Assembly (NCBI RefSeq): GCF_019752415.1
Contig: NZ_JAIEME010000031.1
Location: 1-37,706 of the forward strand
Direction: 5' to 3'
Length of the DNA: 37,706 bases
DNA from: Nitrosomonas sp.
Lineage (GTDB): Bacteria > Pseudomonadota > Gammaproteobacteria > Burkholderiales > Nitrosomonadaceae
Positions 1 through 8,786 of this stretch are shown piece after piece. A program made the position numbers and the translations under genes. The notes beneath the pieces were generated by a model. The model worked only from the letters and a program-made list of their open reading frames with translations. It made no database searches and was not told the DNA's origin. Every line of letters begins with the position of its first letter. The first letter of the stretch is position 1.

Positions 1-19
1 TTCAATTTAGCTAGTTCTA

Positions 20-96
20 GGAGTGGTAGTTCAGTTGGTTAGAATACCGGCCTGTCACGCCGGGGGTCGCGGGTTCGAGTCCCGTCCACTCCGCCA
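20..96 (+). tRNA. tRNA-Asp (anticodon GTC)
   Basis: A complete cloverleaf can be read. The acceptor arm ggagtgg pairs with ccactcc. The D-arm lies around ttcagttggttagaa, the anticodon loop cctgtcacg carries GTC, and the T-arm contains gggttcgagtccc. The 3' end is G discriminator plus an encoded CCA. It lies about 80 bp upstream of ppiD on the same strand. No terminator is obvious between them, so read-through into ppiD is possible. Confidence 0.97.
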
Positions 97-174
97 AATA
101 AAAATTGTGTTAGCTGGCTGTATAAAAATTCTTCGACCTTATTTTTTACTTTCTAGTATTTTTAGGTTCTAATT

Positions 175-2058
175 GTGTTTGATTTCGTCAACCGTAAGAA
201 ACGTGTCGTTCAAGTCATTATGGGCTTGGCAGTATTGCCATTTTTGTTTTGGGGCGTTGAATCGTACCGTGATAAAGGTGGCGAAGGTTATGTTGCAATA
301 GTTGATGGTGAAGAAATTCCACGTCGTGAGTATGAACAAGCTTTACGTGACCACCATGAAAGAATGCGTGCCATGCTGGGTGCTAATTTTGATAGTGCAA
401 TGCTTGATACTTTCGAAGTAAGGAATTCGGTGCTGGAAAGACTTATTCAGCAACGATTATTACATCGGGAAGCCGTTAATAATGGATTTATTGTTCTGGA
501 CTCGGAGCTAGTTAAAACGATCCGGGATATACCTGCCTTTCAAAGGGACAATAAATTTTCCAAGCAGCAATATGAAGAATTGTTGAGAAACCAAGGACTG
601 ACTCCAGTAATGTTTGAGTCACGTGTGCGTCAAGAGCTTTTGTTGCAGCAGTTATTGGATGGCTATAGCGAGAATGCATTTGCCCCTAAAATGGTTGCTG
701 AGAGAGTACAGTATCTCAGCGAAGTGCAGCGTGAAATCAGTCAAATGCAGATTACCCCTGAGACATATTTATCAAAAGTAATCCCAAAAGATGAGGATAT
801 TGCCGCTTATTATGAAAGACATAAAGTTGATTTCAATTTGCTGGAACGTGCGCGCATAGAATATCTGGTTTTATCGTTGGATGCGGTAGCGAAAAATGAG
901 ACGGTGAGTGATGAGGCGGTCAAAAATTATTTTAAAGAACATCGGGATGAGTTTGGTCAATCTGAAGAACGTAGGGCCAGTCATATCCTGATTAGTGTAC
1001 CACCTGACGCCTCGGACGATGCGAAACAGGCAGCACGAGATAAAGCTGAAGGAATATTGGAGCAAGTTAGGCAGGATTCTGAGCAATTTTCGGAGATTAC
1101 AAAGGAACATTCGGATGATCCAGGTTCGGCCGCGCAAGGTGGAGATTTAGGTTTCTTTGGTCGTGGCGTCATGGTTAAATCCTTTGAAGATAAAATTTTC
1201 TCTATGCAGCTGGATGAAATTAGTGATGTTGTAGAAACAGATTTTGGTTTTCACATTATTAAATTGACTGCGATTAAGGAAGGGAAGCATCCCGATTTAG
1301 AAGAAGTACGGGAACAAATTGAGAATAAACTAAAAATAGAGATGGTAGGAAGTGTTTTTGGGGAGATTGCTGAAGATTTCAGTAATGTGGTTTATGAGCA
1401 GGGTGATAACCTGCAGGCAGCAGCAGAAAAGTTTGAATTGCCAATCCAAACGAGTGATTGGATTACCAGGAATGCAACAGAGCCAGCCATTCTGACCAAT
1501 GAAAAGCTGCTCTCAGCGATTTTTTCTGAAGATGCTATCATAAATCAAAGAAATACTGGTGCTATTGAAGTTAAACCGGATACTTTCGTATCCGCTCGTA
1601 TTCTTGAACACAAGCCAGCTACTGCACAATCACTGATGGTGGTTAGAGATCTGATTGTAGAAAAGCTCAAGAAACAAATGGCAGAAGCATTGGCCGTTGA
1701 AGAAGGACAAACAAAACTTGCTCGCTTACAAGCTGGAGAAGATATTGATGATGTTGCCTGGAGCGATTCAGAGCAAATTTCTTATATGCAATCGCAAGGA
1801 TTGGATCATGAAACATTGCGTGCCATTTTTCGAGCAGAAACCAATAATTTTCCCGTTTATACGGGAGTAGCTAATCCAAATGGCGGGTTTAATCTGATTC
1901 GAATCAGTAAAGTTATAGAGCCAGAATCTTCAGACACAGCAAAGTTTGGTAATTTTACTAAACAATTGCAACAGATGATCACGCAAGAAGAAATGTCTTC
2001 TTATCTAGCTGCGCTCAGACTGCGCTATGATGTGAGAATCAAACAAGATAATTTCTAG
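175..2058 (+). CDS. ppiD: Peptidyl-prolyl cis-trans isomerase PpiD (SurA-like periplasmic chaperone)
   Basis: PpiD is an inner-membrane-anchored periplasmic foldase that helps newly exported outer-membrane proteins. The 627-residue length is normal for the family. A short basic N-terminus (MFDFVNRKKR) is followed by one membrane segment at about residues 12-30, then a SurA-N-like chaperone region. The parvulin-type PPIase domain spans about residues 267-365 and contains ASHILI, GGDLGFFGRG and DFGFHIIKL. A second, degenerate region follows to the C-terminus. The start is GTG at 175; no in-frame ATG gives the conserved FDF..RK N-terminus, and the ribosome binding site is weak. It lies downstream of tRNA-Asp and converges with fabI, leaving only a 21-bp gap. 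Confidence 0.93.
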   Translation: MFDFVNRKKRVVQVIMGLAVLPFLFWGVESYRDKGGEGYVAIVDGEEIPRREYEQALRDHHERMRAMLGANFDSAMLDTFEVRNSVLERLIQQRLLHREAVNNGFIVLDSELVKTIRDIPAFQRDNKFSKQQYEELLRNQGLTPVMFESRVRQELLLQQLLDGYSENAFAPKMVAERVQYLSEVQREISQMQITPETYLSKVIPKDEDIAAYYERHKVDFNLLERARIEYLVLSLDAVAKNETVSDEAVKNYFKEHRDEFGQSEERRASHILISVPPDASDDAKQAARDKAEGILEQVRQDSEQFSEITKEHSDDPGSAAQGGDLGFFGRGVMVKSFEDKIFSMQLDEISDVVETDFGFHIIKLTAIKEGKHPDLEEVREQIENKLKIEMVGSVFGEIAEDFSNVVYEQGDNLQAAAEKFELPIQTSDWITRNATEPAILTNEKLLSAIFSEDAIINQRNTGAIEVKPDTFVSARILEHKPATAQSLMVVRDLIVEKLKKQMAEALAVEEGQTKLARLQAGEDIDDVAWSDSEQISYMQSQGLDHETLRAIFRAETNNFPVYTGVANPNGGFNLIRISKVIEPESSDTAKFGNFTKQLQQMITQEEMSSYLAALRLRYDVRIKQDNF

Positions 2059-2079
2059 CTTTTGTGGAAATTGGCTTTT

Positions 2080-2865
2080 CTAGTCATCGATATTAAATGC
2101 AACCGTATTGAAGCCCGCATCGACATAAGTTATTTCTCCCGTAATACCGCTGGCTAGGTCGCTGCATAAGAAGGCGGCAACATTACCCACTTCATCCGTT
2201 GTTACATTGCGGCGCAGTGGTGAAACCTTTTCAGTATAACCTAATAATTTACCAAAGTTTCCGATACCGGAAGCTGCCAAGGTCTTAATAGGCCCAGCAG
2301 AAATTGCGTTGACGCGTATACCTTTAGGACCCAAACTGGAAGCCATGAAACGGACATTTGCTTCAAGGCTGGCTTTGGCTAATCCCATAACGTTGTAGTT
2401 TGGCATGACCCGGACTGCACCCAAATAGCTTAATGTGAGCAGTGCGCCGTTTCTGTTTTGCATTAAAGGGAGCGCAGCTTTGGCGAGTGCAGAAAAGCTA
2501 TAGGCGCTGATATCATGTGCAATGCGAAAGGCCTCTCGGTCGACACTTTCCAGGTAATCGCCAGTAAGTGCTTCACGGGGGGCGAAAGCAATAGAATGGA
2601 TAATACAATCCAACCCATCCCAATGCTTTTTAAGATTTTCAAAGCACAGTGCTATCTCATCGTCGCTAGCTACATTACAAGGAAATAGCAAGTTACTATC
2701 AAACTCAGCAGCCAGCTTTTCGACGCGTCCACGGATTTCTTCACCTTGGTAAGTGAAAGCCAGTGATGCGCCTTCACGTTTCATTGCCTTGGCGATGCCG
2801 TAGGCAATTGACCGGTTGCTAAGTAATCCGGTAATAAGTACGCGTTTATTAGCGAGAAATCCCAT
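2080..2865 (-). CDS. fabI: Enoyl-[acyl-carrier-protein] reductase (NADH), FabI
   Basis: FabI catalyses the last reductive step of each fatty-acid elongation cycle, turning enoyl-ACP into acyl-ACP with NADH. The Rossmann start [25 protein letters not shown] is typical of FabI. The catalytic Tyr-x6-Tyr-x6-Lys pattern is visible in [19 protein letters not shown]. It is followed by the family stretch [19 protein letters not shown]. An upstream in-frame ATG at 2898 would add 11 non-conserved residues. The ATG at 2865 is chosen because AAGGAT lies 8-9 nt before it and it gives the usual ~261 residues. The gene is transcribed convergently with ppiD, with no room for a separate terminator. Confidence 0.95.
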   Translation of the reverse strand: MGFLANKRVLITGLLSNRSIAYGIAKAMKREGASLAFTYQGEEIRGRVEKLAAEFDSNLLFPCNVASDDEIALCFENLKKHWDGLDCIIHSIAFAPREALTGDYLESVDREAFRIAHDISAYSFSALAKAALPLMQNRNGALLTLSYLGAVRVMPNYNVMGLAKASLEANVRFMASSLGPKGIRVNAISAGPIKTLAASGIGNFGKLLGYTEKVSPLRRNVTTDEVGNVAAFLCSDLASGITGEITYVDAGFNTVAFNIDD

Positions 2866-2898
2866 AAAATATCCTTGTGAAATTGAATGAACTGGCAA

Positions 2899-2904
2899 AT
2901 TATA
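2899..2904 (-). promoter_or_regulatory. Putative -10 box of the fabI promoter
   Basis: A perfect TATAAT on the minus strand lies about 35 nt upstream of the chosen fabI start. The -35 position is poor (CCACCT-like), so this would need an activator or be a modest promoter. Its position with a short leader fits the fabI start at 2865 better than the upstream ATG at 2898. Confidence 0.35.
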
Positions 2905-3004
2905 GCTGAAGGTAGAAGTGAGGTGGGAGCATACAAGAAAAGATATAGGGTATGCGCGTATTATTTTGCTTAGAACAGACTAATTCCGATAAACTGGATC
3001 TGCA

Positions 3005-5197
3005 ATGGAAAAATTAGTTACTACGTCATGGTCGTTGATTCTGCTGGCATTATTTTTGTCTGCCTGTGGTGAATCTAATTGGAATAATCCTTATGCAACC
3101 GAGGATGCAGAGAAGAATATTCTTTATAATGTGTTTACCGAACGGCCAAAACATCTTGATCCAGTACAATCCTACAGTTCTAATGAAATTCAATTCACCG
3201 CACAAATTTACGAACCCCCGCTGCAATACCATTACTTAAAACGCCCTTTTGCATTGATTCCAGCGACGGCAAAAGAAATACCCATTGTGAAATATCTTGA
3301 TAATGAAGGAAATCAATTAGCGGAAGATGCGCAGGTATCGGATATCGCCCTTAGTATTTATGAAATCTCGATTAAGCCAGGAATTCTTTTCCAGCCACAT
3401 CCAGCATTTGTAAGTAATGTGCAAGGTGACTGGTTGTACCATGATCTGAATGAACAAGAAATGGCAGCGATATTCAAGTTATCTGATTTCCCTCAAACAG
3501 GCACAAGAGAATTACTTGCGGAGGATTATGTCTATCAGATCAAACGTTTGGCACATCCCAGATTGCATTCACCGATATACGGGCTCATGGCAGATTACAT
3601 CGTGGGGCTTAGTGACTATGCCAAGGTATTAAAACAAGCCAACCAGAATCACTCCGATGGAAAAACATACCTTGACTTGAGAGATTATCAGTTAGATGGA
3701 GTGCAGGTCGTCGATAGATATACTTATCGAATAAAAATAGCAGGTAAGTATCCGCAATTTGTCTATTGGCTGGCGATGCCTTTTTTTGCACCGATTCCTT
3801 GGGAAGCAGATCGCTTCTATTCGCAGAAGGGTTTAATACAAAAAAATATCACATTGGACTGGTATCCGGTTGGTACAGGCCCGTATATGTTAACTGAGAA
3901 CAATCCCAATTTGAGAATGGTATTGGAAAAAAATCCTAATTTTCATGATGAATTCTATCCGGCTGAAGGGATGCCGGGAGATGAAGAAAATGGCTTGTTA
4001 ATTGATTCAGAGAAGAAATTACCATTTATCGATAAAATTATTTTTACCCGCGAAAAAGAAAGTATTCCACGGTGGAATAAATTCTTGCAAGGTTATTACG
4101 ATGCTACCGGTATTGGTTCAGATAGTTTTGACCAAGCAGTGCAATTGGTGGGTCAGGGAGAAGCGACCGTCACAGAAGCCATGGCAGAACAAGGGATAAG
4201 GCTGGAAACAACCGTGGCGGTGTCGACTTATTACATGGGTTTTAATATGTTGGATCCGGTAGTGGGCGGAAGTAATGCGCAGGAACGTGAGTCAGCAAGA
4301 AAACTCAGACAAGCGATTTCTATCGCTGTGGATTATGAAGAATTTATTTCAATTTTTGCAAATGGCCGCGGAATGCCGGCTCAAAGTCCGATCTCTCCGG
4401 GTATTGCAGGTTATCGTGAGGGGAAAGAAGGTATCAACCCCGTGGTGTATGAATGGATGAATGATCAGCCGCAGCGCAAATCAATTCAAGTTGCAAAGGC
4501 TCTGCTTGCCGAGGCAGGATATCCAAACGGAATAGATCAGCGAACCGGCGCACCCTTAGTCCTGTATTTTGATGTGACGGCGCGCAGTTCTGAAGACAGA
4601 TCGAAGCTCGATTGGATGCGCAAACAGTTCCAAAAATTAAATATACAACTGGTGGTAAGGAGTACTGATTACAATCGCTTTCAAGACAAGATCCGTAAAG
4701 GAAATGCGCAAATTTTCGAATGGGGTTGGAATGCAGATTATCCCGATGCAGAGAATTTCCTGTTTTTATTGTACGGGCCGCAAAGTAAAGTACGCAACAG
4801 TGGCGAGAATGCGACTAACTATGATAATGCAGAATACAATCAATTATTTGAACAGATGAAGAATATGGATGATGGGCCACAGCGGCAATTAATAATTGAT
4901 CGTATGGTGGAAGTATTGCGTCATGATGCCCCTTGGTTGTGGGGATACCATCCGAAAGATTATGGGTTGTACCATGCCTGGTATCAGAATATTAAACCCA
5001 ACAGAATATCGAATAATAATCTTAAGTATTTAAAAATAGACGCTACGTTGAGAGCGCAAAAGCGACGTGAATGGAATGAGCCGGTATTATGGCCCATTGC
5101 GCTGCTGCTGGTGATAGTGGCACTCAGTCTTTTCCCCGCCATAGCAGCCTTTCGCCGTCATGAAAGCAGTCCCGCGGTGCGCAACGCATCTTCCTGA
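3005..5197 (+). CDS. ABC transporter substrate-binding lipoprotein, oligopeptide/dipeptide type (SBP family 5), with C-terminal membrane segment
   Basis: This is a periplasmic solute-binding protein of the DppA/OppA family, which delivers peptides or similar solutes to a membrane permease. The N-terminus is a lipoprotein signal with lipobox LSAC and Cys21 as the lipidation site. The body holds SBP_bac_5 features: the YEPPLQYHY region near the start, WYPVGTGPYMLTENNPN in the middle, and LRQAISIAVDYEEFI followed by GNAQIFEWGWNADYPDAENFLFLLYG later. At 730 residues it is longer than the usual ~530. The last 35 residues contain a hydrophobic segment (about 697-718, WPIALLLVIVALSLFPAIAAF) followed by basic residues, which most family members lack. 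It sits 21 bp before a DppB-type permease, so the two are probably co-transcribed. The substrate cannot be read from the sequence. Confidence 0.85.
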   Translation: MEKLVTTSWSLILLALFLSACGESNWNNPYATEDAEKNILYNVFTERPKHLDPVQSYSSNEIQFTAQIYEPPLQYHYLKRPFALIPATAKEIPIVKYLDNEGNQLAEDAQVSDIALSIYEISIKPGILFQPHPAFVSNVQGDWLYHDLNEQEMAAIFKLSDFPQTGTRELLAEDYVYQIKRLAHPRLHSPIYGLMADYIVGLSDYAKVLKQANQNHSDGKTYLDLRDYQLDGVQVVDRYTYRIKIAGKYPQFVYWLAMPFFAPIPWEADRFYSQKGLIQKNITLDWYPVGTGPYMLTENNPNLRMVLEKNPNFHDEFYPAEGMPGDEENGLLIDSEKKLPFIDKIIFTREKESIPRWNKFLQGYYDATGIGSDSFDQAVQLVGQGEATVTEAMAEQGIRLETTVAVSTYYMGFNMLDPVVGGSNAQERESARKLRQAISIAVDYEEFISIFANGRGMPAQSPISPGIAGYREGKEGINPVVYEWMNDQPQRKSIQVAKALLAEAGYPNGIDQRTGAPLVLYFDVTARSSEDRSKLDWMRKQFQKLNIQLVVRSTDYNRFQDKIRKGNAQIFEWGWNADYPDAENFLFLLYGPQSKVRNSGENATNYDNAEYNQLFEQMKNMDDGPQRQLIIDRMVEVLRHDAPWLWGYHPKDYGLYHAWYQNIKPNRISNNNLKYLKIDATLRAQKRREWNEPVLWPIALLLVIVALSLFPAIAAFRRHESSPAVRNASS

Positions 5198-5218
5198 AAT
5201 TACAATATTACATTAGCG

Positions 5219-6196
5219 ATGCTTGGCTATATTATTAGACGTATTTTATATGCAATACCGATTCTTATCGGAGTGAATCTGATTACATTCGCTTTGTTTT
5301 TTGTGGTGAATACACCCGATGACATGGCGCGTATGCAATTGGGCATTAAATACGTCACGCCTGAGGCAATAGAAAAATGGAAAATCGAGCGTGGCTATGA
5401 TAAACCGCTTTTGTTCAATCAAGAAGCTGAGAAACTGGGAAAATTGACCGATACAATTTTCTTCGAGAAATCGGTCTCGATGTTTGTTTTCGATTTCGGC
5501 CGGGCAGATGATGGACGCGATATTGCACTGGAGATCAAGTCGCGCATGTTGCCTAGCCTTGCCATTGCATTGCCGGTATTTGTCCTGGGATTGATTGTGT
5601 ACATTACTATCGCATTGCTGATGGTTTTTTTTCGCGCCACTTATATTGATTTCTGGGGAGTGGTTTTTTGTGTGGCGTTGATGTCTATTTCCAGCTTATT
5701 TTATATTATCGCGGGGCAATTTTTAGTGAGCAAGCTATGGCATTGGGTGCCCATATCGGGTTATGGAAGCGGGCTGGATGCAGCCAAATTTCTGTTGTTG
5801 CCTATCCTAATTGGCGTTATCGGTAGCATTGGATCCAGTACGCGCTGGTACCGCACAATTTTTTTGGAAGAAATGAATAAAGAGTATGTGCGCACAGCAA
5901 GAGCGAAAGGGTTGTCCGAGCGTATTGTTTTATTTAAGCATGTACTCAGGAACGCAATGATTCCTATTCTAACGGGTGCGGTGGTTGTAGTGCCTTTGTT
6001 ATTTTTAGGCAGCTTGCTGGTTGAATCGTTTTTTGGTATTCCCGGGCTTGGCAGCTATACCATTGATGCGATTAATTCGCAGGATTTCGCAATTGTTAGG
6101 GCAATGGTTTTCCTGGGGTCGATGCTGTATATCATAGGTCTAATTTTAACGGATATATCCTATACCCTCGTTGATCCTCGAATTCGTCTAACATAG
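5219..6196 (+). CDS. ABC transporter permease, DppB/OppB type
   Basis: An inner-membrane permease subunit of a peptide-type ABC importer, 325 residues and near the family norm. The N-terminus MLGYIIRRILYAIPILIGVNLITFALFF is characteristic of DppB/OppB. About six membrane segments follow. The cytoplasmic EAA loop, which docks onto the ATPase, is visible as EEMNKEYVRTARAKGLSERIVLFKHVLRNAMIPI. The C-terminus has the family stretch ESFFGIPGLGSYTIDAI. It lies directly after the binding-protein gene. The DppC-type second permease and the two ATPases that normally follow are absent; the next gene is an unrelated deacetylase-family protein. Partner subunits may be encoded elsewhere, or the system is incomplete. 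Confidence 0.85.
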   Translation: MLGYIIRRILYAIPILIGVNLITFALFFVVNTPDDMARMQLGIKYVTPEAIEKWKIERGYDKPLLFNQEAEKLGKLTDTIFFEKSVSMFVFDFGRADDGRDIALEIKSRMLPSLAIALPVFVLGLIVYITIALLMVFFRATYIDFWGVVFCVALMSISSLFYIIAGQFLVSKLWHWVPISGYGSGLDAAKFLLLPILIGVIGSIGSSTRWYRTIFLEEMNKEYVRTARAKGLSERIVLFKHVLRNAMIPILTGAVVVVPLLFLGSLLVESFFGIPGLGSYTIDAINSQDFAIVRAMVFLGSMLYIIGLILTDISYTLVDPRIRLT

Positions 6197-6352
6197 AGAA
6201 CTGGTGATGTCAGGTGCCCCAGAATAATCGCAGCATCCAGAACTGAGCCTTGATCATTCTGGTTAAACTTACGATTCCAAGTGGTTTCCACGGAGTTGTT
6301 TATTGAGATCAACACGAGTTTGGTTAACGGCAAACTAAAAGAGTGTACGCCT

Positions 6353-7276
6353 ATGAAAACCGGCTACCTGATTCATCCTTCCTCACTTAAACACGACATG
6401 GGTGCGGGCCACCCCGAATGCTCTGCGCGCATTCAAGTCATTGAGGATCAACTTATCGCTTCCGGTTTGATGCCTTTTCTGGATCTGCAAGATGCTCCCG
6501 CCGCAAGTAAGGAACAACTCCAGCGCGTTCACTCAATCGACTATATCGAAACTATTTTCAGGGCTTCACCCAGTAATGGACTGGCTTATCTCGATGTGGA
6601 CACGACAATGAATCCGTATAGCCTGGAAGCTGCTCTGCATGCTGCTGGTGCGGCGATCAAAGCGGTTGACTTGGTGATGTCAGGCCAGAATGAAAACGCA
6701 TTCTGCAATATTCGTCCTCCCGGCCACCATGCCGGGCGCAACAGCGCTGCGGGATTTTGCATTTTCAATAATGTAGCGGTCGCTGCCGCCCATGCGCTTG
6801 CGCATTACGGCCTGAGCCGTGTGGCAATTGCCGATTTTGATGTGCACCACGGCAATGGGACTGATGAGATTTTCAATGGCGATAGCCGTGTCATGCTGTG
6901 TTCGACATTCCGGCATCCGTATTATCCTTACGAGGGAGTTGATAGCGGCAATGAGCACATTATCAACGTGCCGCTTACCGCTGGTGCAACAGGTGAACAA
7001 TTTCGCGCTGCCGTGACCGAAAATTGGCTGCCTGCTCTGGAACAATTCCAGCCAGAGCTGTTGTTAATTTCAGCAGGATTCGATGCACACTGGGAAGATG
7101 ACATGGGCGGACTTGCTTTGCGCGAAGAAGATTACGTGTGGATTACAGAAAAACTTAGGCGTATCGCCATCGATCACGCCAATGGCCGAATTGTGTCCGT
7201 CCTAGAAGGGGGCTATGCTTTGCATGCCCTAGGCAGTAGCGCGCTTGCCCATATCAAAGTACTTAACAGACTTTAA
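6353..7276 (+). CDS. Histone deacetylase / acetylpolyamine amidohydrolase family protein
   Basis: A zinc-dependent amidohydrolase of the arginase/deacetylase fold. Bacterial members deacetylate acetylpolyamines, acetyl-lysine or related amides; the exact substrate is not readable here. Visible motifs are RPPGHHAG (His125-His126, the catalytic pair), DFDVHHGNGT (zinc ligands Asp163 and His165), AGFDAH (third ligand Asp244) and the C-terminal EGGYAL loop. The first 24 codons of the longer reading frame (from 6281) are not family-like. ATG 6353 gives the usual beginning MKTGYLIHPSSLKHDMG..HPE and 307 residues. It follows the orphan ABC permease after 156 bp without a strong terminator, so its transcription unit is unclear. 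Confidence 0.88.
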   Translation: MKTGYLIHPSSLKHDMGAGHPECSARIQVIEDQLIASGLMPFLDLQDAPAASKEQLQRVHSIDYIETIFRASPSNGLAYLDVDTTMNPYSLEAALHAAGAAIKAVDLVMSGQNENAFCNIRPPGHHAGRNSAAGFCIFNNVAVAAAHALAHYGLSRVAIADFDVHHGNGTDEIFNGDSRVMLCSTFRHPYYPYEGVDSGNEHIINVPLTAGATGEQFRAAVTENWLPALEQFQPELLLISAGFDAHWEDDMGGLALREEDYVWITEKLRRIAIDHANGRIVSVLEGGYALHALGSSALAHIKVLNRL

Positions 7277-7401
7277 AGCACCGGTTTGGCGTATCGCTTA
7301 ATAGGGTTTTCTGTAAACTCATTTTTAAATCCAAGTCAAGGTTACTGCTGTTTTTTGAATCTGCTACGCATGCCGTCCATGTATGTGCTGGAATCTGTGA
7401 C

Positions 7402-7420
7402 TTTGCACTATAATTGCAAA
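7402..7420 (+). promoter_or_regulatory. Putative -10 box (TATAAT, 7409-7414) inside an inverted repeat
   Basis: A perfect TATAAT is flanked by the inverted repeat TTTGCA-7nt-TGCAAA, which brackets the -10 box. The thioesterase start is 75-80 nt downstream. The -35 position is weak. The arrangement suggests a regulated promoter for the thioesterase gene, with a protein able to bind over the -10 region, but it is inferred only from position and symmetry. Nothing else is seen in the 7277-7494 gap. Confidence 0.38.
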
Positions 7421-7494
7421 CATTGAATTCTGTGTGCATGCAATATCCGGGTTAAGTGTTACCAATTACCAAAAGAATAAAAAGGAAATGTTTC

Positions 7495-7971
7495 ATGAGT
7501 GCTATTTGGTTTAAAGATTACACCATTGCGTATCTAGAAGGTTTACGCAATGCCAATATGGGCGAACATATCGGTATTCAATTTACTGAGTTGGGGCCGG
7601 ACTTTTTGAAAGCGCGTATGCCCGTCGATAAGCGTACAACGCAACCATTCGGTATCCTGCATGGCGGTGCCAGTTGTGTACTATCTGAAACCTTGGGCAG
7701 CGTGTCTGGTTGGATGACAATTGATCCGGAAAAATACCGTGCAGTCGGTCTGGAGCTTAATATCAATCACATTCGTGCTGTTACCAAGGGTCATGTGATA
7801 GGTATTTGCACACCGTTACATACTGGCCGCCGAACACAAGTCTGGCAAACGGATATTGTTGAAGAAGCTACTGGGAGGCGCGTAGCGATTTCGCGATTAA
7901 CATTGGCGATCATTGAACAAGGTACGCTCAGTGCGCAGAAGGAACATGTGATCGTCGATAGGGAGTCATAA
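7495..7971 (+). CDS. Hotdog-fold acyl-CoA thioesterase (PaaI/YdiI-like)
   Basis: A small hotdog thioesterase of 158 residues. The family hydrolyses acyl- or aryl-CoA thioesters such as DHNA-CoA or phenylacetyl-CoA derivatives. The central helix motif QPFGILHGGASCVLSETLGS holds the His-Gly-Gly loop and the Glu that acts as catalytic base in the YdiI/PaaI branch. The sheet NINHIRAVTKGHVIG..PLHTGRRTQVWQTDI is also typical. A GTG at 7456 would extend the frame by 13 basic residues. ATG 7495 is preferred because AAGGAA lies about 9 nt upstream and MSAIWFKDYT fits family N-termini. It is followed by a strong terminator, so it is the last gene of its unit. The substrate is unknown. Confidence 0.85.
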   Translation: MSAIWFKDYTIAYLEGLRNANMGEHIGIQFTELGPDFLKARMPVDKRTTQPFGILHGGASCVLSETLGSVSGWMTIDPEKYRAVGLELNINHIRAVTKGHVIGICTPLHTGRRTQVWQTDIVEEATGRRVAISRLTLAIIEQGTLSAQKEHVIVDRES

Positions 7972-7985
7972 CACAGTAATCCAAT

Positions 7986-8019
7986 AAAAAACCCTCATAC
8001 TTTCGGTGTGAGGGTTTTT
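7986..8019. terminator. Intrinsic terminator (bidirectional) after the thioesterase gene
   Basis: The stem accctcatac/gtgtgagggt closes a short TTTCG loop, with an A-run on the left and TTTTT on the right. It can therefore stop transcription in both directions. It sits 15 bp after the thioesterase stop codon and also faces the convergent membrane-protein gene at 8094-8555. Confidence 0.9.
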
Positions 8020-8026
8020 AATTAAT

Positions 8027-8065
8027 GTGTTGTACGAAAGTGTTGTACGAAAGTGTTGTACGAAA
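8027..8065. repeat. Three perfect tandem copies of a 13-bp unit
   Basis: The unit gtgttgtacgaaa is repeated head-to-tail three times without mismatch, between the terminator and the 3' end of the convergent membrane-protein gene. It is non-coding in any supported gene. Copy number is probably variable by slippage. Confidence 0.9.
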
Positions 8066-8093
8066 ACTTGAGTCAGCGTTGTTTATGAGCTTT

Positions 8094-8555
8094 TTAAGCT
8101 TCCTTGCTGTCTTTACGCTTGCTGGTTTCCACTGCTTTACTGACTAATTTTTCATCTGACGATTCAGTAGCTTCGGATTGTACTTCTGTTTTTTGGTCAC
8201 TGGTTTCAGCAAAAGCCGTTTCGGTAGCGCTTCTGTCATCGTCTGACGAATTGTCGCCGGGATGGTCATTATCTTTACCTTTGCTGTTCCACATGAAATA
8301 AGCCGCGCCTAGCGTAACCACTACAACCGGCATAGTAATAAAAACCAGCAATGCATATTCCACTGTGACATCTGAGCCTTGAGGAGGGGGGCTATTCACC
8401 AAAACGTAAGCGTGCGTCAAGGCAACGCCATAAACAGGCAGCAATGCCGCCATATAACGGTTAGTAATGAACGGGCGAACCGTCAGCATATTCAAAATAT
8501 TGGAACCGTAATATCCAATGAAATAAACAACAATATAAAAGAAGATGGCGCCCAT
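8094..8555 (-). CDS. Small membrane protein of unknown function with a long acidic cytoplasmic-type tail
   Basis: I do not recognise a family. The 153-residue protein starts MGAIFFYIVVYFIGYYGSNI and has about three hydrophobic segments (residues 3-23, 34-54 and 66-89). The C-terminal ~60 residues are low-complexity and highly charged, rich in Asp, Glu, Ser, Thr and Lys (for example GDNSSDDDRSATETAF), and are surely disordered. The start is supported by AGGAAA about 8 nt upstream of the ATG. It is alone on the minus strand between convergent and divergent neighbours, so it is likely monocistronic. The membrane segments and intact frame argue that it is a real gene despite the unassigned role. 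Confidence 0.7.
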   Translation of the reverse strand: MGAIFFYIVVYFIGYYGSNILNMLTVRPFITNRYMAALLPVYGVALTHAYVLVNSPPPQGSDVTVEYALLVFITMPVVVVTLGAAYFMWNSKGKDNDHPGDNSSDDDRSATETAFAETSDQKTEVQSEATESSDEKLVSKAVETSKRKDSKEA

Positions 8556-8717
8556 AGGTTTTCCTGTATTAATCTGGTTTATCGGTTATAAAAATCAGGT
8601 TTCATGAAAAGGCTAAGAATCTTTGGTCTTATGATACACAGATCACCATCAAAAATGTACTGATAAAAATGAATGAGGAATTACTGATTCTAGGTGAAAT
8701 AGGGAATGTGCTTCGAT

Positions 8718-8745
8718 TTTCTGGGGATATAGGATGGGTTATACT
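8718..8745 (+). promoter_or_regulatory. Weak sigma70-like promoter upstream of the DUF938 gene
   Basis: TATACT at 8740-8745 with a poor -35 candidate TTTCTG at 8718-8723 and a 16-nt spacer, about 40 nt before the methyltransferase start. It would drive the plus-strand run DUF938, SDR, DUF1326 and perhaps DUF2182. Confidence 0.3.
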
Positions 8746-8786
8746 GATCACCTGAATTTTTAATTCAATCATAAAAGGAGTCACAT

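Noticed and set aside
8027-8065. Tandem repeats as a CRISPR array
   Set aside because: Units are 13 bp and directly adjacent, with no spacers.
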